Below are positions 18,309-26,329 of a stretch of DNA of 64,000 bases, piece after piece. The translations under genes were made by a program, and so were the position numbers. Position 1 is the first letter of the stretch. Every line of letters starts with the position of its first letter. Under the pieces are notes generated by a model. It did no database searches. It worked only from the letters and a program-made list of their open reading frames with translations, and was not told the origin of the DNA. The DNA is from Mesotoga sp. Brook.08.105.5.1 (GTDB lineage: Bacteria > Thermotogota > Thermotogae > Petrotogales > Kosmotogaceae): assembly GCF_002752635.1 (NCBI RefSeq), contig NZ_AYTW01000056.1, positions 1 to 64,000 of the forward strand, read 5' to 3'.

Positions 18309-18659
18309 ATGGCACATGAAGTACTGATATTGGCTTTTGAAGGGAAGAAATCTTGTTTTCTTCATGCTTTGCTGAATGCACTTGACATGTCGGAAAAGGG
18401 ATTTGCCGTATCTGTCGTAATGGAGGGAGAATCTCCCCGTCTCATGAAAGAGATTACACATGAAAAGGATCCTGTTCATGAGATTTACATTGAAGCGAAG
18501 AAAAGGGGCCTTATAAAGGCCGTATGTTATGGTTGTTCGAAAATGATGGGCGTCCTTGACATAGTAGAGAAAGAGGGTCTCCCCCTGAATGGGGACATGA
18601 GGAACCACGTTCCGCTGGCACCATATGTGGAGCGTGGAGCCGAGATCATTACATTCTAG
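18309..18659 (+). CDS. DsrE-like small protein
   Basis: Protein of 116 residues with a DsrE/DsrF-like alpha/beta fold: a first strand VLILAFEGKKSCFLHALLNAL, a second strand FAVSVVMEGESPRLM, and the sequence AVCYGCSKMMGV whose two cysteines occupy the place of the conserved DsrE cysteine. Such proteins are involved in sulfur transfer or are of unknown function. It starts at the base after the SCP2-like stop (no spacer). Confidence 0.7.
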   Translation: MAHEVLILAFEGKKSCFLHALLNALDMSEKGFAVSVVMEGESPRLMKEITHEKDPVHEIYIEAKKRGLIKAVCYGCSKMMGVLDIVEKEGLPLNGDMRNHVPLAPYVERGAEIITF

Positions 18660-18727
18660 AGGAAATTCGAATTATTACTGCGGAGAGCTGACTAAAGGCA
18701 GATTTCTCTCAAAGAAAGGAGTTCGTG

Positions 18728-19369
18728 ATGAGGAACAGTCTTAGACGATGGAAGAATGAAAAACTGGCGCAGAAACTCATAGAAGTCTTTGAAAGCAAAT
18801 CCGTGAGGGTGATTTACCTCCCAGATATAGAAATGGTGGTCGAAGAAGTTCATAAGCTGATTCCCGATGGAGCTACCGTTAGTTCAGGCGGATCGGTGAC
18901 ACTTCAGGAGTCTGGAGTAATGGATTTGTTGAGGTCGGGGAAATATGAATTTCTTGACAGAGACTCGGTTTCCGAAGATAGAGAGAAAAGGGAGATCATG
19001 ATCAAGGCATTTGAGTCCGACTATTATCTATGTAGCGCGAATGCCATAACAGAGAATGGAGAGATTCTACTGCTGGATGGGAGCGGCAACAGGGCCGCTG
19101 CAGTAACGTTCGGCCCCGAGAAGGTGATTTTTGTCGCCGGAATTAATAAAGTCGTGAACGATCTGGATGCAGGCATCAAGAGGATCAAGTCGATAGCACC
19201 GATGAATGCAAAGAGGCTGAACTTGCATACTCCCTGCGTGACAACCGGATTTTGCTCCGACTGCAGCAGCGAAGAAAGAATATGTGAAACGTACTCGATA
19301 ATAATCGATTCGAGAAGAAGACCATGGCGCTACACGATCGTTCTTGTAGGTGAAGAGCTTGGCCTGTAA
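18728..19369 (+). CDS. LUD-domain protein (LutC/YkgG family)
   Basis: LUD-domain protein of 213 residues. Family marks are ATVSSGGSVTLQESGVMDLL, ADYYLCSANAITENGEILLLDGSGNRAAAVTFGP-type residues and VIFVAGINKVV. The C-terminus carries four cysteines in CVTTGFCSDCSSEERIC, as in stand-alone DUF162 proteins of anaerobes. Proteins of this family take part in lactate utilisation with LutA/LutB, but neither is nearby, so the partner is unknown. AAGGAG six bases before the ATG at 18728 favours it over the GTG three bases earlier. Confidence 0.88.
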   Translation: MRNSLRRWKNEKLAQKLIEVFESKSVRVIYLPDIEMVVEEVHKLIPDGATVSSGGSVTLQESGVMDLLRSGKYEFLDRDSVSEDREKREIMIKAFESDYYLCSANAITENGEILLLDGSGNRAAAVTFGPEKVIFVAGINKVVNDLDAGIKRIKSIAPMNAKRLNLHTPCVTTGFCSDCSSEERICETYSIIIDSRRRPWRYTIVLVGEELGL

Positions 19370-19637
19370 GAAAACTCTCAGGATAAGAGTCTTTGGGCGT
19401 GTGCAGGGCGTTGGTTTCAGGTACTTTGCCCTTCACACCGCCACGTCTCTTGGGGTGACGGGTTTTGTGAGGAACGAGCCCGATGGAAGTGTGGAGATCG
19501 TTTGTTCCGGATGTGATGAGGAAATCGATGCTTTCGTTGAAAGAATAGATAGGGGTCCATCCTATGCCAGCATTACAAAGACAGAAATTGAAGAGCTCCC
19601 ATTCAAGCCGTTCAATAACTTCGAAATTAGGTACTGA
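19359..19637 (+). CDS. acyP: Acylphosphatase
   Basis: Hydrolyses carboxyl-phosphate bonds such as acetyl phosphate. The 92-residue product shows both signatures: GRVQGVGFRYFALHTA with the catalytic Arg, and GFVRNEPDGSVEIVCSG with the catalytic Asn. It overlaps the end of the LUD gene by 11 bases. The TTG at 19359 is preferred because AGGTGA lies five bases before it; the GTG at 19350, inside that site, is the alternative. Confidence 0.93.
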   Translation: MACKKTLRIRVFGRVQGVGFRYFALHTATSLGVTGFVRNEPDGSVEIVCSGCDEEIDAFVERIDRGPSYASITKTEIEELPFKPFNNFEIRY

Positions 19638-19640
19638 GGT

Positions 19641-20300
19641 TTAGATTTGTCCCCATTCTGCTAGGAACCTCTTCACAAACTCCACAACGAAACTGTAGCG
19701 GTCCTCAGCCATTTTTCTTGCAGTTCCCGTCCAGAAAGTTTCCGGTCTTATCTTAAGTATCTTCTCGTGAAAATGATTGATAGAACTACGCGAATTGCCG
19801 CTATAAGAGTTGCACGGACCGAATTGGAGAGAGTGAAGAGGAGTTCCGACCTTTCCGGAATAGGCAAAGACCCTTGCTATGGCCACTGCACCTATAGCGT
19901 CTAGTCTGTCCGCATCCTGGAGGATCTTTCCCGTCACACTGGTAGGTGTTAAACCGCCGGAGTATCTGTGCGATCTAATCGCCTGCGAGACTTCCGAGAT
20001 AAACGAAAAGTTGAATTCCATGGTCGGTAGAAGTCCTAAAGCATATTCCGCGCCGGATTCTGCATGATCGATGCCGGTTAGAGCTTCTTGAGGCCGCTTA
20101 ATGTCATGAAGGAGTGCGGCGATGACTGCCTTTTGAAGGTCACACCTCTCCCGAGAAGCAATTTCGCTCGCATTCTCCGTTACCCTGAAAGTGTGGGAAA
20201 TATCATGAGCAGGGTCATCGTAGTCTTCAAAGGCTTCCCTAACGATGTGGAGGATTTCTCGCAAGTGTGGAATGCAGTCCATCAGCTCTGTAAGATTCAT
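19641..20300 (-). CDS. HD-domain phosphohydrolase
   Basis: Predicted metal-dependent phosphohydrolase of 219 residues. The HD-domain ligands appear in order: H in DPAHDISHTFRV, HD in AALLHDIKRP, the SHRYSGG histidine, and D in KILQDADRLDAIGA. The YedJ/YpgQ-like arrangement suggests a nucleotide or small phosphorylated substrate. The start is the ATG at 20300 with AAGGAGAG just upstream; the longer open frame beyond it lacks coding character. It is divergent from surE and convergent with acylphosphatase (3-base gap). Confidence 0.85.
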   Translation of the reverse strand: MNLTELMDCIPHLREILHIVREAFEDYDDPAHDISHTFRVTENASEIASRERCDLQKAVIAALLHDIKRPQEALTGIDHAESGAEYALGLLPTMEFNFSFISEVSQAIRSHRYSGGLTPTSVTGKILQDADRLDAIGAVAIARVFAYSGKVGTPLHSLQFGPCNSYSGNSRSSINHFHEKILKIRPETFWTGTARKMAEDRYSFVVEFVKRFLAEWGQI

Positions 20301-20396
20301 ATTTCTCTCCTTGAGTAAAAAAGAAAAGTCTAGATGCATAATGTAAAATAAGTATACAAGATGATTTGTATGAATAGGTGAAAGGAGGCACGAATA

Positions 20397-21161
20397 TTGA
20401 ATATCCTCGTTACAAACGATGATGGAATCATGTCGCCCGGGATTATTTTGCTTGCCGAAACGCTTTCTGAAGAGCATGAAGTCCTTGTAGTTGCACCCGA
20501 TGTCGAAAGAAGCGCGACTGGACACGCAATAACAATCAGAACTCCGCTGTGGGCCAAGGAAGTCAAAGTCGGTAATAAGAACATCGGCTATGCAATTAAT
20601 GGTACTCCGGCTGATTGCGTTAAGCTCGGATTACTTGCGATTTCGGATAGGAAGATAGATCTTGTGATAAGCGGGGTGAACAAAGGGCAGAATATGGGAA
20701 TAGATGTTCTTTATTCTGGAACAGTCTCAGGTGCTCTAGAGGGCGCAGTGACTGATACCCCATCGATTGCGGTCTCAAGCAGTGACTGGAGTAATCCCGA
20801 GTATGAAACCGCAGCCAGATTCATGGTCAATTTTCTCAAAATCTACGATGTCAGTAAGATGCCGGACTTCACGGCTCTAAATATAAATGTTCCTTCAGTC
20901 AAGTACGAGGAACTGAAGGGTTGGAAAGTGACCAGACAGAGCAGAAGAAGATACAAGGATTATTTCGAAAAGAGAAAGGATCCTTATGGGAACAACTACT
21001 ACTGGATATTCGGAGAGGTAGTCGAAGATGAATGTTCTACTGATTGTGATTTCAACGCAGTTAAATCCAACTTCGTATCGATAACCCCTCTCCATGCCAT
21101 TATGACCGATAAAGAGTATTTTGAGGAACTGAAGGAGATTTCGGAAGGGTGGTCGGAATGA
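20397..21161 (+). CDS. surE: 5'/3'-nucleotidase SurE
   Basis: Metal-dependent survival protein phosphatase acting on nucleoside monophosphates, 254 residues. Diagnostic segments are ILVTNDDGIMSPGI (metal-binding Asp-Asp), APDVERSATGHAIT, NGTPADCVKLGL and VISGVNKGQNMGIDVLYSGTVSGALEG. The TTG start has GGAGG eight bases upstream. Its stop overlaps the def start (ATGA), so surE, def, fmt and the small HMA-like gene form one operon. Confidence 0.96.
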   Translation: MNILVTNDDGIMSPGIILLAETLSEEHEVLVVAPDVERSATGHAITIRTPLWAKEVKVGNKNIGYAINGTPADCVKLGLLAISDRKIDLVISGVNKGQNMGIDVLYSGTVSGALEGAVTDTPSIAVSSSDWSNPEYETAARFMVNFLKIYDVSKMPDFTALNINVPSVKYEELKGWKVTRQSRRRYKDYFEKRKDPYGNNYYWIFGEVVEDECSTDCDFNAVKSNFVSITPLHAIMTDKEYFEELKEISEGWSE

Positions 21162-21649
21162 AAGTGATTTATATAGGAAACCCCATACTTCGAAATGTTT
21201 CCGAGAGTGTCGAAGTTTTCGACGATGATCTCAAAGCGTTCGTGAAAGAGTTGAGCAAGACGATGTACGTTGAGGACGGCGTGGGCCTCGCAGCACCGCA
21301 AGTGGCTGTGTCCCGGAGGATTTTTGTTTACGACCCCGGAGACGGGTTGAGGGTAGTAATTAATCCAGAGATTATTTCCAAGAGTGATGAGACAGTAAGG
21401 ATGGAAGAGGGTTGCCTCAGCATACCCGGAATTTACGCCGATATCATCAGGCCGTCTGCAGTTCGAATACATTATCAGGATGAATATGGCCGGCACCACG
21501 AAGAGGATTTGACGGACTATCCTGCGAGAATAGTGCAGCACGAGAGCGATCATCTTGAAGGAGTGCTATTCGTCGATTATCTTTCCTCATCAAAAAGAGC
21601 GGTGCTGAAACCAAAATTGAATCAGATAATTAAGGAAAGCATAAGATAA
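21158..21649 (+). CDS. def: Peptide deformylase
   Basis: Removes the formyl group from nascent N-terminal methionine. The three motifs are GVGLAAPQV, EEGCLSIPG (metal Cys) and QHESDHLEGVLF (HExxH), with Ser at the position usually held by another small residue. Length 163 residues is normal. The ATG at 21158 overlaps the surE stop by four bases. It is followed by fmt with a one-base gap, the classical def-fmt pair. Confidence 0.96.
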   Translation: MKVIYIGNPILRNVSESVEVFDDDLKAFVKELSKTMYVEDGVGLAAPQVAVSRRIFVYDPGDGLRVVINPEIISKSDETVRMEEGCLSIPGIYADIIRPSAVRIHYQDEYGRHHEEDLTDYPARIVQHESDHLEGVLFVDYLSSSKRAVLKPKLNQIIKESIR

Positions 21650-21650
21650 A

Positions 21651-22583
21651 ATGAAGATCGTATTCATGGGAACTCCCGAATTTGCGGCTGCTCATCTCAA
21701 GGCGATTGTAGAATCGGGGAACAACGTGGCAGGAGTCTTTTCACAGCCTGACAGGCCTAAGGGGAGAGGGCGGAGAGTAGAACCCACCCCGGTGAAGACA
21801 GTCGCCACTAGCTACGGAATACCAGTTTTTCAGCCTGAAAAGATCAATTCTGATGAAGGGTTCGAAAAACTTTTGGAGCTATCTCCAGATATTATCGTTG
21901 TTGTGGCATTTGGAAAACTTCTTAAGTCGGGTGTTATAAACCTTCCAACCATCGGTTGTTTCAACGTTCATGCTTCTCTTCTGCCCAAATATAGAGGTGC
22001 AGCCCCGATTCAGCGAGCAATAGAAAGTGGAGAGACAAAGACGGGAATAACGATATTCAAGATTGATGAAGGAATGGATACTGGTGAGATTGCTCTCAAA
22101 AGAGAAATCGAAATAGAATCGTCGGACACTTTAGGAACGCTTTACACGAAGCTTGAAAAGCTTGGTACAGAAACATTGCTGGACTTTTTGAGAATCGTAA
22201 ACGAGGGAAAGCTGAAGCTTTCTCCACAGCAAGGAGAGTTTTCGAACGCACCTAAAATCCAATCTTCGGATCTCGTCATCACAGATTTCTCTGATCCTGT
22301 GAGGGTAGTGAATAAGATAAGAGCTTACGACCCCCGTCCGGGAGCAAGAGCAGAGCTTGAAGGTAAACCGATAAAGTTGTATGGGGCTTCAGTAATTGAC
22401 TTCTATGGGAAAGGCCGTAGAATCGGCGAAATTGTGGAAATTGATGACCGCGGAATGGTTATTAGCTGTGGCACTGGAAATGTTATTATATCGTTAGTGC
22501 AGTTACCCGGGAAGAAACCGATGAGACCCAAGGATGCTGTAAGTGGTCGGTTAATTCACGAAGGGATGATTTTGGGGGGATAA
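21651..22583 (+). CDS. fmt: Methionyl-tRNA formyltransferase
   Basis: Formylates initiator Met-tRNA using 10-formyltetrahydrofolate. The 310-residue product begins IVFMGTPEFAAAHL, contains the catalytic region FNVHASLLPKYRGAAPIQ and GITIFKIDEGMDTGEI, and has the C-terminal OB-like domain (RVVNKIRAYDPRPGA). It lies directly after def. Confidence 0.97.
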   Translation: MKIVFMGTPEFAAAHLKAIVESGNNVAGVFSQPDRPKGRGRRVEPTPVKTVATSYGIPVFQPEKINSDEGFEKLLELSPDIIVVVAFGKLLKSGVINLPTIGCFNVHASLLPKYRGAAPIQRAIESGETKTGITIFKIDEGMDTGEIALKREIEIESSDTLGTLYTKLEKLGTETLLDFLRIVNEGKLKLSPQQGEFSNAPKIQSSDLVITDFSDPVRVVNKIRAYDPRPGARAELEGKPIKLYGASVIDFYGKGRRIGEIVEIDDRGMVISCGTGNVIISLVQLPGKKPMRPKDAVSGRLIHEGMILGG

Positions 22584-22585
22584 AA

Positions 22586-22801
22586 ATGCCCAGGGTAATG
22601 AGGTTATTTCAGATCAGAAACGAGATCACTGAAGATGGTGCTGCTAGAATAGTTGCGAGACTAAGGTCGCTCGACGGCATAGTTAAGGCTCAGGCAGATG
22701 TTGCCAGCGGAGTGGTAGAAGTTGAATACGAGAATGCAATCGTTGACAGATATATAATTCAGGAAGAACTGTCCAAACTCGGTTTTGATATGCTTATATA
22801 A
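22586..22801 (+). CDS. Small HMA-like (ferredoxin-fold) protein lacking the CxxC motif
   Basis: Protein of 71 residues two bases after fmt. The pattern (strand, helix with ITEDGAARIVARLRSLDGI, strand VKAQADVASGVVEVEYE, helix IIQEELSKLGFD) is that of a heavy-metal-associated domain, but the metal-binding CxxC is absent. It may be a structural or regulatory relic. The function is unknown; the position suggests co-expression with def and fmt. Confidence 0.6.
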   Translation: MPRVMRLFQIRNEITEDGAARIVARLRSLDGIVKAQADVASGVVEVEYENAIVDRYIIQEELSKLGFDMLI

Positions 22802-22822
22802 ACCATTCTCGCACTTTGCTTC

Positions 22823-22851
22823 TTGACAAAGGAATCCGGTCAAGTTATAAT
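22823..22851 (+). promoter_or_regulatory. Promoter of tRNA-Leu
   Basis: TTGACA at 22823-22828, 17-base spacer, TATAAT at 22846-22851; fully consensus. Confidence 0.88.
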
Positions 22852-22868
22852 TTCTGACGTGTGACGTT

Positions 22869-22957
22869 GCCGAGGTGGTGGAATTGGCAGACACGCATGG
22901 TTGAGGTCCATGTGGGCAGTTTAGCCTATGCGGGTTCAAGTCCCGCCCTCGGCACCA
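22869..22957 (+). tRNA. tRNA-Leu(GAG)
   Basis: GCCGAGG/CCTCGGC acceptor stem, long variable arm as expected for a class II tRNA, TTCAAGTCC T-loop, anticodon GAG in the loop TTGAGGT, discriminator A and encoded CCA. Confidence 0.96.
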
Positions 22958-22960
22958 CTG

Positions 22961-22988
22961 AACCGGGTTCATAGCCCGGTTTTTTCTT
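22961..22988 (+). terminator. Terminator after tRNA-Leu
   Basis: AACCGGG/CCCGGTT stem with a seven-base loop followed by TTTTTCTTTT. The helicase start is only ~12 bases further, so the helicase may depend on read-through or an internal start. Confidence 0.88.
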
Positions 22989-23000
22989 TTGAGGTGCTTC

Positions 23001-25553
23001 TTGGGAGAGATTCTGCTAGGTAATATTTTCAAACGGAACGCAAAAACAAGAATTAGCTTGAGACGGATTTCTCAGAACTCTCCATTCGTCTCAATGAATA
23101 TCGAAGATCTTCCTTCGTTCTTTTCGGAGAGAGGTGAAGACTGTCTTTTTGTGGATGGGTCGTTGGACAGTGAGTATCTCCAGAAGATAGCTATCGATGA
23201 AGGATATCTGAGAAGCTTTCTTTTTCAGTCGGAGTCTAAGGATCTCGGGACTCGGATTCTTCAGTACAGAAAGACTCTTGAGAAAATGCCAGCAGGGCTC
23301 TCATCGATAGTTGAGAAGACCGTAGAGAACGGTGGGCTGAGGAACTTCCTTCTTCTTGCACTTAGGGAAAGCGAGTTTCTAGATCCGTGGGAGGATTATG
23401 TGCTTTCCGCTCTCAAGAGGAATGAAAGAAGAGAAAGGGGCAATCCCAGGATCAATCTTCAGAAGACCGTAAAACTGGTTTTCAGTGAGGGTGGGCTCCT
23501 ACAGGATTCAATGAAGGGATACGAATTCAGACAAGAGCAGTTCATGACGGCTCTTGAAATCGCAGAGTCAATTGAAAGAGACGGCAATCTTATGATCGAG
23601 GTCGGTACTGGAACCGGAAAGAGTATAGCATACCTGGCACCGATTGCATACGCCTGTATCTCGACTATGAATCAGGCAGTTGTCTCTACAAGAACAAGAA
23701 TCCTTCAAGATCAGCTCTTTAAGAAAGATGTGGAGGTGCTGAGGACCTTTCCTAACCTTGATGATCTGCGTGTTTCGGTAATGAAGGGGAGAGAAAGATA
23801 TCTTTGTGTCAGAAAGCTTTTTGAGGTCGTGACCCTCGCTCTCAACAAGATGTTGGATGAAGAGATGTCAAAGGAACTTTCAGGAATACTCATCTGGTCT
23901 ATGATAACTTGCGAGGGAGATCTCGACACGCTTCCGTTGAAAGAAGAGATGAGAAGAATGATTTCTGGAAACAGATTCGACTGCACGAGACGACTCTGCC
24001 CTTTCTTCGAGATCTGTCCTTATTACGTCCAGAGAGAAAACGCGAAATGCTCCGACATAGTTATCACGAATCACTCCTTCCTCTTTAGCGAAGCAAACAT
24101 AAGACTTTCCGACGGAGACGCCGAAGAGCGAGAAGATATCGGAACTCTTCTCCCGGGATTCAAATATCTCGTTGTGGATGAGGCACATGAGCTCGAGGCT
24201 TCATTGACACAGGCCATGAGCTACCGCTTTCAGCCGTACGAGCTGGCCGGTACTGTGAGAAGACTCATAAAGGCAGTTAGGAATTCCTTTGGATTTCTGA
24301 AGAGGCACTTTGACGAGGATTTTTTGAGAAGACTGTGGACAAAGCTCAAAGAGGCAACCGCTAGTCTGGACAAACAGATCACAGAGCTTGTCAAGGTTAC
24401 AGGCAGTTCTGAATCCGAAAACCGAACTACATTCACAGGAAGAGAACTCGAAGCGATAATATCTATGCTCGCAGCAATTTCCGATACTCTTCAGACACAC
24501 GTATATATTGGTACCCAGACGATGCAGATGCTGGATGATGTAGAGGAAAGAAATGAAAAGATAGATGGTTTAGAAGCTGAAGTAAGCAGGATTCTCACTG
24601 AAACAAGGGAATGGATGAAACAGATAGCGGGAATCACTTCTTCTCAGGAGTCGAGGGTTGTTTATGTAAGCCGATTTGAAAGGCGCCTCGATAGCCTCAG
24701 CATAATTTCCTCACCTGTGGAAAACGATACCTTGATGGCATCGATCTTCCCCGATGTAAGCGTCAAGATTTTCATCTCTGCGACTCTGTGGGTTTACAGC
24801 AGGGGTAGCGATGGCTTCAATTACGCCAGGAGAATACTTGGAACAAGCAGTAACAATGAAGCGGTTAGGCTCGGAACTTCATTTGATTATACGCAGCAGC
24901 TGAAGTTCTTCGTCCCGGCCGATCTGCCCGACTATCTTCCGAATTCGCTAATCTATCTCGAAAGTGCGGCGGATATAACGCTCAAAGCCTTGAAGATAGT
25001 AGGTGGTGGTTCAATGGTGCTTTTCACTTCTTACGAAGACATGAAAGGGACTCTTTCCAGAATCTCCGGCGGACTTGGAGATATGGTGATTCACATTCAA
25101 GATAGGGAGGACAGTCCGACAACCATTCTTGCAGACCACGTAAATTCAGAGAAGTCCGTGATATTCGGAGCCAGAGCATTCTGGGAGGGTGTAGATCTTC
25201 CTGGTGAACAGCTCAAACTCCTGATTGTATACAAGCTCCCCTTTGAAAGACCGGATGAACCGCTAATTGAGGCTAGAATAAAACATTACGGGAAGAGGAG
25301 TTTCGTAGAAGGTATGAACAAGTATTATTATCCAAAGATGATAACGGCCTTCCGACAGGGACTCGGCAGACTTATAAGAACCAGGGGTGACCATGGGGTT
25401 GTGATTGTGCTGGACAAAAGGATAATCGATTCTAGAAGAGCTTACTCTAGGAAATTGCAGGCTTCTCTTCCTCCCGGAGTAGACATTCAGGCTGAAAGCA
25501 GCAGCAAGATCTTAAGAGAACTAAGAAAGCTTAAGAGGGAGAGATGGATCTAA
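23001..25553 (+). CDS. DinG/XPD-like superfamily 2 DNA helicase with Fe-S cysteines
   Basis: ATP-dependent DNA helicase of about 850 residues. Walker A is IEVGTGTGKSIAYLAP (near 200) and Walker B is VVDEAHELEA (near 392). Between them is a cysteine set, RYLCVRK, FDCTRRLCPFFEICPYY and AKCSD, typical of the 4Fe-4S cluster of XPD/DinG enzymes. C-terminal helicase motifs include ARAFWEGVDLPGEQL and FRQGLGRLIRTRGDHG (motif VI). Residues ~440-560 form a coiled insert. The TTG at 23001 has GAGGTG four bases upstream; an ATG at 23094 has no site. No exonuclease domain is fused. It overlaps comF by 10 bases. Confidence 0.88.
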   Translation: MGEILLGNIFKRNAKTRISLRRISQNSPFVSMNIEDLPSFFSERGEDCLFVDGSLDSEYLQKIAIDEGYLRSFLFQSESKDLGTRILQYRKTLEKMPAGLSSIVEKTVENGGLRNFLLLALRESEFLDPWEDYVLSALKRNERRERGNPRINLQKTVKLVFSEGGLLQDSMKGYEFRQEQFMTALEIAESIERDGNLMIEVGTGTGKSIAYLAPIAYACISTMNQAVVSTRTRILQDQLFKKDVEVLRTFPNLDDLRVSVMKGRERYLCVRKLFEVVTLALNKMLDEEMSKELSGILIWSMITCEGDLDTLPLKEEMRRMISGNRFDCTRRLCPFFEICPYYVQRENAKCSDIVITNHSFLFSEANIRLSDGDAEEREDIGTLLPGFKYLVVDEAHELEASLTQAMSYRFQPYELAGTVRRLIKAVRNSFGFLKRHFDEDFLRRLWTKLKEATASLDKQITELVKVTGSSESENRTTFTGRELEAIISMLAAISDTLQTHVYIGTQTMQMLDDVEERNEKIDGLEAEVSRILTETREWMKQIAGITSSQESRVVYVSRFERRLDSLSIISSPVENDTLMASIFPDVSVKIFISATLWVYSRGSDGFNYARRILGTSSNNEAVRLGTSFDYTQQLKFFVPADLPDYLPNSLIYLESAADITLKALKIVGGGSMVLFTSYEDMKGTLSRISGGLGDMVIHIQDREDSPTTILADHVNSEKSVIFGARAFWEGVDLPGEQLKLLIVYKLPFERPDEPLIEARIKHYGKRSFVEGMNKYYYPKMITAFRQGLGRLIRTRGDHGVVIVLDKRIIDSRRAYSRKLQASLPPGVDIQAESSSKILRELRKLKRERWI

Positions 25554-26182
25554 TGATCAGGTCTATCATCTCTCACTTCTTTCCCAACTCTTGTCTCGCC
25601 TGCGAGAAGGAAATAGATCCAGGTCATTACCTTTGCTTCGAGTGCTTAAACTCGATGGATGGTCCGATTATGGCCCCACTTGAACTTCCATACATTGATT
25701 CAGCCTTCTCTTACTGGAAGTACGAAAGCCCGATGAGGGAGCTGATTCACGCTTACAAGTTCGAAGACAGACCGGGTATAGCCCATCTCTTTTCAAATAT
25801 GACCTTCGAGATGATGAATACGTTTCTCCCGGCAACGAACGTTGTTGTTCCGGTACCAACATCGCTTCAAGCTTTCGTAAAGAGAGGTTATGACACAAAC
25901 TTGGGAATACTGCGATTTCTCTCCCGAAAGGTGGAAATAAGGATTGAGAACATACTCTCAATATCGGGAAAGACTGTACCTCAATCTACTCTCAAAATGA
26001 AGGATAGAATTGATAATGTGAAGGACAAGTTCCGTCTCAAGAAGAAGCCGTCATGCGATTCGGTGATTCTTTTCGATGACGTTGTTACTTCTGGCGCAAC
26101 TGCCAGCCAATGTGCTAGAGTTCTTAGAGAAGGGGGAGTAAAAGATATTGTTTTCTTTGCAGTTGCCAGTGCAAAAAAATAG
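25544..26182 (+). CDS. comF: ComF-family phosphoribosyltransferase-like protein
   Basis: ComF-type protein of 212 residues. The N-terminus has the four-cysteine zinc site (SCLACEK...LCFECLN) and the C-terminus the PRPP-binding loop VILFDDVVTSGATASQC. The family is linked to DNA uptake and processing; here it overlaps the helicase gene, consistent with a DNA-handling role. Its stop codon lies inside the terminator of the convergent tRNA-Gln. Confidence 0.9.
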   Translation: MDLMIRSIISHFFPNSCLACEKEIDPGHYLCFECLNSMDGPIMAPLELPYIDSAFSYWKYESPMRELIHAYKFEDRPGIAHLFSNMTFEMMNTFLPATNVVVPVPTSLQAFVKRGYDTNLGILRFLSRKVEIRIENILSISGKTVPQSTLKMKDRIDNVKDKFRLKKKPSCDSVILFDDVVTSGATASQCARVLREGGVKDIVFFAVASAKK

Positions 26183-26196
26183 GGCCTCACGGCCCC
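26173..26196 (-). terminator. Terminator of tRNA-Gln
   Basis: On the minus strand GGGCC-GTGA-GGCCC followed by TATTTTTTT, directly after the tRNA 3' end and overlapping the last codons of comF. Confidence 0.85.
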
Positions 26197-26271
26197 TGGC
26201 TGGGAGAGGAGGACTCGAACCTCCATCGGCGGATCCAGAGTCCGCTGTCCTACCAATTGGACGATCTCCCA
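26197..26271 (-). tRNA. tRNA-Gln(CTG)
   Basis: TGGGAGA/TCTCCCA acceptor stem, anticodon loop CTCTGGA giving CUG, T-loop GGTTCGAGTCC, encoded CCA. Confidence 0.95.
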
Positions 26272-26282
26272 AGACAGTAAAG

Positions 26283-26311
26283 ATTATAAAGCAGAAGGCA
26301 ACTGGTGTCAA
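26283..26311 (-). promoter_or_regulatory. Promoter of tRNA-Gln
   Basis: On the minus strand TTGACA (26311-26306), 17-base spacer, TATAAT (26288-26283). It lies inside the leader of the divergent glycosyltransferase gene at 26330. Confidence 0.87.
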
Positions 26312-26329
26312 GACGTTTGGAGGCATATG

